Below are positions 8,795 through 17,075 of a stretch of DNA of 64,000 nucleotides, one piece after another. How positions within the stretch are numbered: the stretch's first letter is position 1; every line of letters begins with the position of its first letter. The stretch is taken from NCBI GenBank assembly GCA_016716135.1, contig JADJWX010000004.1, forward strand, positions 372,001 to 436,000, in the 5' to 3' direction. The translations under genes were made by a program, and so were the position numbers. The notes beneath the pieces were generated by a model. That model had not been told where the DNA came from, did not search any database, and saw only the letters and a program-made list of their open reading frames with translations. The stretch comes from Lewinellaceae bacterium (GTDB taxonomy: Bacteria; Bacteroidota; Bacteroidia; Chitinophagales; Saprospiraceae).

Positions 8795-9835
8795 CTAAAA
8801 CAAATGCTCCGTCATGCGGCGGATCACCATTGCAGGGGTATAGCGTTCCAATACGCGTTCGCGCAACCGGCCGACGAGCGCCGTCCGTTTGTCGTCATTA
8901 TCTAACCAAAACCGGGCCATCTCGGCCCCGTCCGGGTAATTTTTTATTTGTGGAAAGTCAATTCCGGCAAACACCATTTCCAAATCAGCGCTGTACTCAC
9001 ACAGGGGTAGAATGCCGGCGCCCAGGATATCAAAAACGCGCACATGAATGCCATGAAACAAGGAGGGCACCTGCTCTACCGGGGCAATTTTGCTACAGTT
9101 GTACACCAGGTTGTTGAACCCTGCATCAAAGCGATCGTGCGGAATGATCCGCGCTTGCAAGCCCGGAAAAAACGAATGCCACCGTTCCATGCCGCTCCCG
9201 CTGATGTAAGCCTTCAGGTCAAGGTCTTTGAACAGGTTTAAAAACAGCATGCGCTTGTAGCCCCAGTTGGTTTTGCTGGCACTGCCGACATAGATCAGGT
9301 CGGACTGGTATTGCTGCCGTTCCGCTTCGGAAACTTCCATCGGGTAGTACGTTGCGCTGTTGAAACCGAAACAATCAAAAATAACGTTTTTTATGCCCAA
9401 ACGGGCCAGTTGGTCGCGCCACATGGTGTCCGGGCTGATCACATAATCGGCCTGAAACAGGATGTGCAAATTGTAAATGCTGGTTGGGGTGTACAGCGGG
9501 TTGTCGCCCAGCATAAAAGCAATCCGCGCCGTTTTCCCGAACGCTTCCAGCAAGTCAGGCAGTACCAACTGGTTGTTGTAGATAAACACCAGGTCGGGTT
9601 TGAAGGCCTGAAAAATTTTCAGGTATTCGGCATTGGTCTTGCGGACGTAGGGTTCCTCCCAGATGTTCCGGATTTTTTTGGGCAAGGCGGTGTAGTTGTT
9701 GTACCAGCGGTTGGTGCGCGCCGGAAAAAAATCCTGGTAATCAACAGCCTTGATTTCCATGCCCTGCGCTTCCAAACCCGACCGGATCGAGTGGATAAAC
9801 GGATACCGTAAGGGTGCTATGAACAAACACTTCAT
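8795..9835 (-). CDS. Glycosyltransferase, CgeB/GT-B type
   Basis: 346 residues. The N-terminal half has an alternating beta/alpha pattern with FKPDLVFIYNNQLVLPDLLEAF and IAFMLGDNPLYTP, characteristic of the CgeB/DUF3880 group. The C-terminal half has LIYVGSASKTNWGYKR and then FHGIHVRVFDILGAGILPLCEYSADLEMVF, the glycosyl-transferase group 1 acceptor of the nucleotide sugar (the R.FDILG.G.L region). No membrane span. Expected to add a sugar to the lipid-linked repeat unit. Followed directly by a dispersed repeat at 9851-9980 that separates it from the acetyltransferase gene upstream. Confidence 0.75.
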   Translation of the reverse strand: MKCLFIAPLRYPFIHSIRSGLEAQGMEIKAVDYQDFFPARTNRWYNNYTALPKKIRNIWEEPYVRKTNAEYLKIFQAFKPDLVFIYNNQLVLPDLLEAFGKTARIAFMLGDNPLYTPTSIYNLHILFQADYVISPDTMWRDQLARLGIKNVIFDCFGFNSATYYPMEVSEAERQQYQSDLIYVGSASKTNWGYKRMLFLNLFKDLDLKAYISGSGMERWHSFFPGLQARIIPHDRFDAGFNNLVYNCSKIAPVEQVPSLFHGIHVRVFDILGAGILPLCEYSADLEMVFAGIDFPQIKNYPDGAEMARFWLDNDDKRTALVGRLRERVLERYTPAMVIRRMTEHLF

Positions 9836-9850
9836 TTCTTCTTTATTACT

Positions 9851-9980
9851 GAGGCTGTCTCATAGGTTATTCTTTCAACACTAAGCGCACTAAAAACACT
9901 AAAATCACCCTATGAACTTAGTGAAAACTTAGTGGTGCTTAGTGATTTTAGTGGCAAAAACCACCTTATGAGACAACCTC
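9851..9980. repeat. 130-bp dispersed inverted-repeat element, copy A
   Basis: Ends are inverted: GAGGCTGTCTCATAGG at the left and CCTTATGAGACAACCTC at the right. The interior is AT-rich and full of the words CACTAA and TTAGTG, which pair with each other (CACTAAGCGCACTAAAAAC on the left, CTTAGTG repeated on the right). A second copy with nearly the same sequence lies at 43057-43187. No coding capacity; probably a non-autonomous miniature element or REP-type sequence. Confidence 0.8.
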
Positions 9981-10000
9981 GATTATTTTCAAAAAGCGCA

Positions 10001-10651
10001 TTAACGCAAACGCCGCGCCGGATTTCCCACCACCACTGCCCCATCGGGCACATCCTTCAACACGACCGCGCCGGCGCCGACGACTGCCCCGGCGCCGATG
10101 CGTACCCGGGGCAGCACTACTGCGCCGGTGTAGATGTCGGCATTGGCGCCCACCTGTACCAGTCCGGCCAGCGTGGCGCCGGGACCTACCGTGGCGCCGT
10201 CTGCCAGCACGCATTCGTGATCGACCGATGCCCGGGTGTTGATGATACAGGCCCTGCCGATGACAGCGTCGGCACAAACGGCAGCCTGGGCATACACCTG
10301 GCTACCCTCCCCGATCGTTGCATTTTCTGCTACAAAAGCCGTCCGGTGAATCGCCGTGACCGGCAGTAAACCATGTTTTTTCAAGGCGGCATGTATCTCC
10401 AGCCGAACGGCGCCTTTGCCGGGGCCGATGCTGACGATAAACGCCGGTTTTTGGGTGTCGTCAAGTTGCGCGATCCAGGATTCAAAAGCAGCCTGCCCGC
10501 CGAGGTTGGGAATACCACGGTAGGCTGCAGGCAGCTCCGGGTTGTTGTCGAAAAAACCAAGGATCCGGTATTGGTCCTTCAGCAATTCGCACAGCACTTT
10601 AAAATTCCCGGTGCCGCCCCAAATGATCAGATCAGGCAACTGTTTCGGCAT
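10001..10651 (-). CDS. PglD/NeuD-like sugar N-acetyltransferase (left-handed beta helix)
   Basis: 216 residues. The N-terminal 80 residues form a small Rossmann-type domain (LPDLIIWGGTGNFKVLCELL) like PglD_N, and the rest is hexapeptide-repeat beta helix: VAENATIGEGSQVYAQAAV, ADGATVGPGATLAGLVQVG, and the C-terminal GAVVLKDVPDGAVVVGNPAR. The histidine in INTRASVDHECVL sits where PglD-type enzymes have their catalytic base. It overlaps the DegT aminotransferase by about 20 bases, the usual arrangement for a pair that first transaminates a 4-keto sugar and then N-acetylates the amine. Acetyl-CoA is the expected donor, though other acyl groups are possible. Confidence 0.82.
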   Translation of the reverse strand: MPKQLPDLIIWGGTGNFKVLCELLKDQYRILGFFDNNPELPAAYRGIPNLGGQAAFESWIAQLDDTQKPAFIVSIGPGKGAVRLEIHAALKKHGLLPVTAIHRTAFVAENATIGEGSQVYAQAAVCADAVIGRACIINTRASVDHECVLADGATVGPGATLAGLVQVGANADIYTGAVVLPRVRIGAGAVVGAGAVVLKDVPDGAVVVGNPARRLR

Positions 10652-11774
10652 GGAAAACGCGTATTCCGTTGATAACGTAGTCTACCTCTTCATCCGTCAG
10701 GTCGGCATGCAGCGGCAGGGTGATGAACCGCTCGTGTTCGGCTTCGACAAACGGACAGGTTTTGCCCCAGGGCGCAAACAGCGGCTGAATACTCAGCGGG
10801 GTGTAATGGCAACCCGTTGCAATGCCTTTCGCTTTTAACTGGATCATCATCTCGTCGCGCTGGTCGGCGCGAATGCCAAACATTTGATAGCAATAGGACT
10901 CGGGTTCGAAAGGCAGCAGCGGTTCGACGCCCGGAATATCCTTCAGGCCATTCAGGTACCGGCGAATAATGTCCGAGCGCCGCTGGTTCATGGCCGGCAG
11001 CTTTTTCAATTGCGCCAGTCCGATGGCGGCAGCCAGGTCGTTCATGTTGTATTTATACCCCAGCACGGCAATTTCATAAAACCAGTGCATGGCATCGCGG
11101 TTGGCCGTGGTGTAGGCCTGGGCGGTTTTCCAGTTGTCTTTGTCGATGCCGACCCAGCGCATGGCTTTCACATCGCGGAACAACTCCGGGTCATTGGTGA
11201 CCATCATGCCGCCGTCGCCGGTGGTCATGAGTTTTTTCTCTTCAAAAGAGAAGCAGCCGATATCGCCCCAGGTGCCTAAAATTTTGCCTTTGTACATGGC
11301 GCCGGCAGTGTGTGCGCAATCTTCGATGACTTTCAACCCGCGTTCACGAGCCCAGGGCATCAGTTTTTCCATGGGCACCGGATGCCCGGCATAATGCACC
11401 GGCATTACGGCCACGCAGTCTTTGTCGTATTTGCGTTCGAGGTCGGCGAGGTCCATGCCGAGGGTTACCGGGTCGCTGTCGACAAACACCGGTTCAAGCC
11501 GGTTGTACAACACAGCCGTAGCGGTGGCGGCAAACGTCAGCGAGGGTACGAGTACTTTTTTCCCTTCGGGAAAGCGAAACGCAGCAAGCGCCAGATGGAG
11601 CGCTGCCGTGGCCGAATTGACCCCGACCGCCATAGCACAACCGGTAAATTGTTGCCATTCCTGCTCAAACTGGTTCACATTGGGCCCCAGCCCGATCCAG
11701 GAGCGCTCGAAGGCTTCGCGGATAAGTTGGAGTTCCTCTTCTCCAACGGACGGTTTGAATAAACGGACGTTCAT
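10632..11774 (-). CDS. DegT/DnrJ/EryC1-type PLP sugar aminotransferase
   Basis: 380 residues, full length for the family. Key sites: GVNSATAALHLAL (phosphate-binding loop), VIEDCAHTAGA (Asp that holds the pyridine nitrogen), and FSFEEKKLMTTGDGGM, where the second lysine (about residue 184) is the expected Schiff-base lysine. Because this lysine is present, it is an aminotransferase and not the PLP dehydrase RfbH that follows RfbG in some pathways. The likely substrate is the 4-keto-6-deoxy sugar made by RfbG, giving a 4-amino-4,6-dideoxyhexose (inference from context). Coupled to the downstream acetyltransferase by a 20-base overlap. Confidence 0.87.
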   Translation of the reverse strand: MNVRLFKPSVGEEELQLIREAFERSWIGLGPNVNQFEQEWQQFTGCAMAVGVNSATAALHLALAAFRFPEGKKVLVPSLTFAATATAVLYNRLEPVFVDSDPVTLGMDLADLERKYDKDCVAVMPVHYAGHPVPMEKLMPWARERGLKVIEDCAHTAGAMYKGKILGTWGDIGCFSFEEKKLMTTGDGGMMVTNDPELFRDVKAMRWVGIDKDNWKTAQAYTTANRDAMHWFYEIAVLGYKYNMNDLAAAIGLAQLKKLPAMNQRRSDIIRRYLNGLKDIPGVEPLLPFEPESYCYQMFGIRADQRDEMMIQLKAKGIATGCHYTPLSIQPLFAPWGKTCPFVEAEHERFITLPLHADLTDEEVDYVINGIRVFHAETVA

Positions 11775-11793
11775 ATTTTCATTGAGTGTATTT

Positions 11794-11969
11794 TGATTTA
11801 CGATTTACGAATTACGATTTACGATTGGTTCACCTTGGCTGGGTGGGGCTGTTTTTTGCTTCAATCGATTATTTATAAAAGTGGATAAACTCTACTCAAA
11901 CAGAAAGTTGTACTAATCGTAAATCGTAAATCGTAAATCGTAAATCGTAAATCGTAAATCGTAATTTAT
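11794..11969. repeat. Inverted repeat with tandem AATCGTA array
   Basis: The left part reads TTTGATTTACGATTTACGA and ends in ACGATTGGTTCACCTT; the right part is an array of about seven AATCGTA heptamers (roughly 11914-11964), the reverse complement of the left motif TTACGAT. The middle is unrelated. A second element with the same GATTTACGATTGGTTCACCTT edge is at 31908-32064. It fills the gap between the aminotransferase start and the epimerase stop, and the last unit touches that stop. Confidence 0.75.
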
Positions 11970-12559
11970 AATTGAATCCCCACATGCCGGGTCACAAATT
12001 CCTCCAAGGTCATATTGCGCTGGTCTTTTTCCGAAAGAATTGGCGTTTGTTCCGGCCAGGATATGCCGACGGACGGGTCCGACCAGAGCAGCCCGCCTTC
12101 GTGTTCCCGGTTGTACACGTTGTCCACTTTGTACAACACTTCACTTTCATCGGTAAGCGTGCAAAATCCGTGCGCAAAACCACGGGGGATAAATACCATT
12201 TTTTTATTTGATTCGGAAAGTTCTACGGCATCCCATTGGCCGAAGGTGGGCGAGTTGGCCCTCAAATCTACAAAAACATCCAGCACGGCGCCCCGCACAC
12301 AACGCACCAATTTTGTTTCGGCGAATGGCGGAAACTGAAAGTGCAGTCCCCGGATAATTCCCCGGCGTTCGCTACGCGAATGGTTTTCCTGAACCCAGTT
12401 CCGCTCCAGACCGGCCGTTTTAAAAATACCGGCGTCGAACGTGCGCATGAAAAAACCGCGCTCATCCTGAATTGGCGCCAGTTGAATTTCAAAGACGCCG
12501 CTTAATTTTCGTTCCGTGATTTCCACAATTCCTGGTAGGTTTTGATCTGTTCCTGACAA
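11966..12559 (-). CDS. RmlC-like nucleotide-sugar 3,5-epimerase
   Basis: 197 residues, the usual size for dTDP-4-dehydrorhamnose 3,5-epimerase (cupin fold). Seen: DERGFFMRTFD, WVQENHSRS, IIRGLHFQ (catalytic His of the RGLH motif), VFVDLRANSPTFGQW, FIPRGFAHGF, and YKVDNVYN with the catalytic Tyr region. In this locus no dTDP-glucose genes are present but CDP-glucose genes are, so the substrate is probably CDP-4-keto-6-deoxyglucose (inference). The ATG at 12559 overlaps rfbG by 58 bases; a GTG at 12526 gives a shorter overlap of 25 bases and starts just before the conserved domain, so it is an equally good start. Confidence 0.82.
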   Translation of the reverse strand: MSGTDQNLPGIVEITERKLSGVFEIQLAPIQDERGFFMRTFDAGIFKTAGLERNWVQENHSRSERRGIIRGLHFQFPPFAETKLVRCVRGAVLDVFVDLRANSPTFGQWDAVELSESNKKMVFIPRGFAHGFCTLTDESEVLYKVDNVYNREHEGGLLWSDPSVGISWPEQTPILSEKDQRNMTLEEFVTRHVGIQL

Positions 12560-13650
12560 AGGGTTTGCACATTTTCCTGCGCATACCGGGCATACCAGTC
12601 GGCGGTAAAATGTACGGTTTCGTTAAAATCCAGCACCGGCTTCCAGCCGAGCAATTGCATAGCCTTGCTGATGTCGAGCATGAGCAAGCCGGCTTCATGG
12701 GGTTGGTCGGGGTCGGATATGTCGCGCCAGCCGGTGATAGTGAGGGGGTGACTCGAAGTCACCCCTTCACTGTTTTCAGCGAGGGGGTGACTTCGAGTCA
12801 CCCACTCGCTACGCTCGCGGAAATACTCAAAAAACGCGTCGGCAATTTTCCGCACGGCAAACACGCCCTGAGGCAGGGGCCCGAAGTTCCAGCCTTCGGC
12901 AAAACGCTGCCGCGATTCGAGCAATTTTTCGGCCAGCAAGAGGTAGCCGCCAAGCGGCTCCAGCACGTGTTGCCAGGGCCGTACGGCTTTGGGACTGCGG
13001 ATTTCGAGGGTTTCGCCCCGTTCAACGGCACGGATGATGTCGGGCACCAGGCGAAAATCTGACCAGTCGCCGCCGCCGATCACGTTACCGGCCCGGGCGG
13101 AGGCAATCGCCGGGCTATTTTCTTTTGAAAAAAGACCGCCGGTAGGAGGAGATCACCAGTTCGGCTGCCCTTTGCTGGCGCTGTAGGGATCGTGTCCGCC
13201 CATGGGGTCGGTTTCACGGTAGCCGTACACCCATTCCTTGTTTTCGTAGCATTTATCGGTTGTCACCAGAACGGCGGCTTGCACCGAGGGCGTTTGCCGG
13301 ATCGCTTCAAGGATATGCGCCGTACCCTGGGTGTTGGTGGCGAAGGTACCGGCGGGGTCATGGTAGCCATCGAGCACAAGCGCCTGGGCTGCCAGGTGAA
13401 ACACGATTTCAGGCTGCTCGGCATCAAAGACTTGCAGCACCGTATCCAAATCGCGAATATCGCCGCGATGATCCTGCATCCGCCGGCCGATGCCGCTGAG
13501 TACAAACACATCGTTTTCAGTGCGGGGCGCCAATGCCAGCCCGGCCAACCGGGCGCCCAACATTTCGAGCCACAGGCTGAGCCAGGCGCCTTTGAAGCCT
13601 GTGTGCCCCGTGACGAGGACTTTTTTATGCTGAAATACGGATGGATTCAT
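12502..13650 (-). CDS. rfbG: CDP-glucose 4,6-dehydratase (two frameshifts, in-frame repeat insertion)
   Basis: Short-chain dehydrogenase of the RfbG family. N-terminal part: VLVTGHTGFKGAWLSLWL (NAD-binding GxxGxxG), VFHLAAQALV, VTTDKCYENKEW and DPYSASKG (YxxxK catalytic pair). C-terminal part: GNVIGGGDWSDFRLVPDIIRA, RPWQHVLEPLGGYLLLAEKL and DPDQPHEAGLLMLDISKA. The two parts are in different frames. Adding a G to the GGG run near 13164 restores SKGAAELVISSYRRS, and a one-base change in the T6 run near 13131-13136 joins it to SKENSPAIASARAGNVIGG. Positions 12741-12812 add about 25 foreign residues (see repeat). It makes CDP-4-keto-6-deoxyglucose from the RfbF product. Confidence 0.83.
12741..12812. 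repeat. Two REP-like hairpins inserted in frame in rfbG
   Basis: Two near-identical units, GAGGGGGTGACTCGAAGTC (12742-12760) and GAGGGGGTGACTTCGAGTC (12781-12799), each fold as GGGTGACT...AGTCACCC hairpins with a 3-base loop. They encode WVTRSHPLAENSEGVTSSHP inside RfbG, between FFEYFRE and GWRDISDPDQPHEA, two segments that are normally nearly adjacent in the family. The core GTGACT-CGA/TCG-AGTC recurs at 52653-52700 and in the arms of 62791-63017, so this is a member of a dispersed family that has landed inside a gene without breaking its frame. Confidence 0.8.
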
Positions 13651-13734
13651 GTTCGGTTATTGGCTGTTGGTTATTGGCTTTTGGCTGCACTCGAAAAGAG
13701 TAACTTGCTGTCAACTGGAAAAGCGAACAGCCAC

Positions 13735-14514
13735 TTACGTCCAGATTTTCCATTTTGCCTGGCCTTGTTGCCAGAGTTTATCAAGGGTCATTTTATCGCG
13801 GAGGGTGTCCATGGGATGCCAGAAGCCCTGGTGTTTGTAGGTGTAAAGCTCGCCGTCGGCAGCCAGGTTTTCGAGTGGTTTGCGTTCGAAAATCGTGGCA
13901 TCGCCTTCCGCGATATAGTCAAAAACCTGATGCTCGCAAACGAAGAATCCGGCATTGATCCAGCCCCCCTCGCCTTTGGGTTTTTCCACAAATTTGCTGA
14001 CGCGGCCGCCATCCTGGATATCCAGCGCCCCAAAGCGCCCTTCGGGCTGTGAGGAGGTCATGGTGATGGCTTTGCCGTGGCTGTTATGAAACTGAACGAG
14101 CGCCCGGATATCGATATCAGCCACACCGTCGCCGTAGGTCAGCATGAAGGGTTCGCCGGGTTTCAGGAAAGGTTTGGCGCGAAGTACCCGGCCGCCGGTC
14201 AGGGTATCGAGGCCGGTATCGAGCAGGGTAACTTTCCAGGGTTCGCTGACGTTGTTATGCACCTCCATGGTGTTGTTGGCCAGATCGAACGTCACATCGG
14301 AATGATGGAGAAAATACTGCGCAAAATATTCTTTGATCACATAGGCCATATACCCGCAAAGAATGACAAAATCGGTGTACCCATGGTGCGCATAAATCTT
14401 CATAATATGCCAGAGAATGGGTCTACCGCCGATTTCTACCATGGGCTTGGGTCGCACCCCGGTTTCTTCACTGAGACGCGATCCGTAGCCTCCGGCCAGA
14501 ATAAATACTTTCAT
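13735..14514 (-). CDS. rfbF: Glucose-1-phosphate cytidylyltransferase
   Basis: 259 residues, full length. The N-terminal MKVFILAGGYGSRLSEETG and RPKPMVEIGGRPILWHIMK are the nucleotidyltransferase signature, and the family-specific stretches FMLTYGDGVADIDI, GRFGALDI, EKPKGEGGWINAGFFV and the Cys-rich-free tail GFWHPMDTLRDKMTL match RfbF closely. It makes CDP-glucose from CTP and glucose 1-phosphate, the entry step for the RfbG reaction next door. The 84 bases to rfbG contain a short tandem of GGTTATTGGCT-like words and no gene. Confidence 0.93.
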   Translation of the reverse strand: MKVFILAGGYGSRLSEETGVRPKPMVEIGGRPILWHIMKIYAHHGYTDFVILCGYMAYVIKEYFAQYFLHHSDVTFDLANNTMEVHNNVSEPWKVTLLDTGLDTLTGGRVLRAKPFLKPGEPFMLTYGDGVADIDIRALVQFHNSHGKAITMTSSQPEGRFGALDIQDGGRVSKFVEKPKGEGGWINAGFFVCEHQVFDYIAEGDATIFERKPLENLAADGELYTYKHQGFWHPMDTLRDKMTLDKLWQQGQAKWKIWT

Positions 14515-14534
14515 GTAATGGATGGATTCAATAG

Positions 14535-15587
14535 TTAAAGGGTATAGATTAATTGTTCCTGCACCAACAGGGTTATGCTCTCCATTCTTGAAATGGATGC
14601 CATGCTGTTGGTCGCAAACAGGTTCATGGTAAGGTTATGTCGTGCCGGCGCCGGGATGGTGCGCAGGAGTTTTGTCTTGCAGAGGCTCAAAGAGTGTTGC
14701 ATTCCGGGAAAATACCTGGGCAACAACCGCATGGCCTGCCATTTCATAGCCAGGGAGCCGGCAGGGCGCCAGACCAGGGAAAGCAGTTTTTGAAAAATCA
14801 GTTTTTTCTCCTGCGGATTGAGTTTTTGATTGTTATGCCGGTCAAATTCAGGGAGTATCCTGAAAAGACTGCGTTGGAAAGCCCGCCAGTTACCCCGGAG
14901 CAGTGCTTTGGGCACGTTGAGACTCAGGCCATTGCCATGCCTGCGGTACGCCGTGGTTTTTTCATTGATAAAATACACTTTCGACCGGGCCGCGATATGG
15001 AGCCAACGCAGATAGTCCGGAATTTGATAGCTGCGGTCGGGAAAAACCACATGCCCTTTCAGCAATTCCCGCCGGAACACAGCGGTGGAATTATTAATAA
15101 AATTAGATTGTAGCAGGTCCAGAAATACCGATCCGCTTTGGTACATCTTCCGGATATTGTCCTGATCGGCATCGCCGATGCGGGCGCCGGATTCGGAAAT
15201 CGTAACCACATCGGAATACACGACGCCGTAGTCCGGGTTTTGTTCCAAAAAAGCAACTTGTTTTTTCAACTTGAGCGGGTCGGTCCAAATATCATCCCCG
15301 TCGCAAACGGCGATGTATTTGCCTGTACAGTTGCCCATGGTACGCGCAGTATTTGCCGCTATGCCCATGTTTGCTTCCTCGGGTAGTACCCGGATAACGC
15401 CGGGGTGTTTGGCAGCATATGCTTCGCAAATTGCCCGCGTACCGTCTTTGGAACAATCGTCGCCAATAACCAATTCAATCGGGAAATCAACGTGCTGATT
15501 CAGCACCCCTTCAATTGCTTCCGCGATAAAATCCTGGGCATGATAGGTGATCATGCTGACACTAACAAGAGGCTCTTGTTTTTGCAT
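14535..15587 (-). CDS. Family 2 glycosyltransferase
   Basis: 350 residues with a GT-A domain over the first 230: PLVSVSMITYHAQDFIAEAIEGVL, ELVIGDDCSKDGT (nucleotide-binding Asp pair), and YIAVCDGDDIWTDPLKL, where the DGDD contains the metal-binding DxD. The tail is basic and mixed, with no clear transmembrane span. It most probably adds a sugar to the growing lipid-linked unit on the cytoplasmic face. The stop is 11 bases downstream-clear of the flippase gene, which lies directly upstream at 15599. Confidence 0.88.
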   Translation of the reverse strand: MQKQEPLVSVSMITYHAQDFIAEAIEGVLNQHVDFPIELVIGDDCSKDGTRAICEAYAAKHPGVIRVLPEEANMGIAANTARTMGNCTGKYIAVCDGDDIWTDPLKLKKQVAFLEQNPDYGVVYSDVVTISESGARIGDADQDNIRKMYQSGSVFLDLLQSNFINNSTAVFRRELLKGHVVFPDRSYQIPDYLRWLHIAARSKVYFINEKTTAYRRHGNGLSLNVPKALLRGNWRAFQRSLFRILPEFDRHNNQKLNPQEKKLIFQKLLSLVWRPAGSLAMKWQAMRLLPRYFPGMQHSLSLCKTKLLRTIPAPARHNLTMNLFATNSMASISRMESITLLVQEQLIYTL

Positions 15588-15598
15588 TTTAAACCGAA

Positions 15599-17068
15599 TT
15601 ACGATGTTTTAAATTTAGCAAAAAGTTGAAGCGTCTTAGGCAGGATTAAATGGCGAAGCAGGTTAATTTCTTCCGTTTTTGCCCAAATATGGAGGGCAAG
15701 ATAAAGGATGCCGCCGATTCCTGAAACCAGCAGCATGTTTGCAAAGCCGGGCAGTGCATGCACGTCTTTCAAAAAAAACAACAGGATGCCAATCAGCGCG
15801 CTGAAGGAAACCGTCGGCAGAATATCCTTTACCTGTTCAGAAAGGGTATATTTCAGGAATTTACTGGAATAATAGGCATTTATCAACAAGTTAATATACG
15901 CCGTAATTACCTCTCCAAGGATCAGGCCATAAATGCCAAATTGCAGGCCGACGACAATTGCGATCGTAATATTTATCTTTTTAATAACCTCCAGTTTCAG
16001 GCTTAGGTCCGAACGGCCAAGTACGAGCAGCATGTTCAGGTTGATCGAGCTGAAATGGTAGGTCAGGCCGGAAAGGCACAGCAATTGCAACATGGGGACC
16101 GACGGGAGCCACTTTTCACCAACCAGGGTAACGATTACCGGCTCGGCCAGCACGCCCAGGACCACCAGCGCCGGAATTATGACAAAGGAGCAGAGCTTGA
16201 GAATTTTCCGGTACCCGACTTTCAGTTTTTCGATATCGTCCTGCAATTTGGCCAAAACCGGATAGGTCACACTGTGTACCGTCCGGAACAGGGTGTTGAT
16301 CACCATCATGGTAAAGTTGTTGGCCTGGGTGTAAAATCCGAGTGTGGCGGCGGTGAAAAACTTGCCAATCAGCAATTTGTACACGTGGGTGTAAAATTTG
16401 TCCAGCACGGCAGCCGCAAGAATTTTGGAGCCAAAGCCAAAAAGCCGCCGGAACGACGCGACGCTGAATTGCAGGGTTGGCCGCCAGCGCGTGATCACCC
16501 ACAAAAAAATGGTGCTCATCAGGTCGTTCAGCGCAAACCGCACTACCAGCGCCCAAACGCCCCATCCCTGAAAAGCCAGGAGCACAGCGCATGCCCCGGA
16601 TACCACCACGGCTATGAAGCGCACAATGGTGAGGGATTTGAAGTTGATTTCCTGGGTAAGTACGCTGTTTTGGACAATACTAAAGGAATTGACAATCAGG
16701 CTGAGCCCCAAAATCCGGATAATTGCCGTGAGCAGGGGTTGATCAAAAAACGCGGCAATGTATGGCGCGCATAAAAACAGCACGCCGTACAGAAAAACCG
16801 AGACGATCAGGTTAAAAATAAACGTGGTGGACTTATCGATCTCGGAGATCGTTTTTTCCCGGATCAGCGCGGTGGAGAAGCCGCTTTCCACAAACACTGC
16901 GGAAAACTCAAAAAACACCATGACCATGGCTACCAACCCAAAGTCCTCCGGCGAAAGCAGCCGCGCCAACACAATGGTAACCACGAAATTGATAACGCTT
17001 CCGCCAAGTTTGTCTATCAAAACCCAAACAATGGCAGACAGCGAGCGTTCACTCAGGCTTTTCGACAT
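15599..17068 (-). CDS. Wzx-type polysaccharide flippase
   Basis: 489 residues with about 12-14 hydrophobic spans; opens with SLSERSLSAIVWVLIDKLGGSVINFVVTIVLARLLSPEDFGLVAM, here given only as landmarks: the LLSPEDFGLVAM segment is a hallmark of the polysaccharide transport (PST/MVF) family. It would flip the lipid-linked repeat unit across the inner membrane for the Wzy-like protein. It lies 7 bases from the end of the Wzc-like gene. Confidence 0.88.
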   Translation of the reverse strand: MSKSLSERSLSAIVWVLIDKLGGSVINFVVTIVLARLLSPEDFGLVAMVMVFFEFSAVFVESGFSTALIREKTISEIDKSTTFIFNLIVSVFLYGVLFLCAPYIAAFFDQPLLTAIIRILGLSLIVNSFSIVQNSVLTQEINFKSLTIVRFIAVVVSGACAVLLAFQGWGVWALVVRFALNDLMSTIFLWVITRWRPTLQFSVASFRRLFGFGSKILAAAVLDKFYTHVYKLLIGKFFTAATLGFYTQANNFTMMVINTLFRTVHSVTYPVLAKLQDDIEKLKVGYRKILKLCSFVIIPALVVLGVLAEPVIVTLVGEKWLPSVPMLQLLCLSGLTYHFSSINLNMLLVLGRSDLSLKLEVIKKINITIAIVVGLQFGIYGLILGEVITAYINLLINAYYSSKFLKYTLSEQVKDILPTVSFSALIGILLFFLKDVHALPGFANMLLVSGIGGILYLALHIWAKTEEINLLRHLILPKTLQLFAKFKTS

Positions 17069-17075
17069 CGAAGCG

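Noticed and set aside
10632..11774. RfbH (PLP dehydrase) instead of aminotransferase
   Set aside because: RfbH has His in place of the Schiff-base lysine and an iron-sulfur Cys set; this protein has the lysine and no such cysteines.
11914..11964. CRISPR array
   Set aside because: Units are contiguous heptamers with no spacers, and no cas genes are near.
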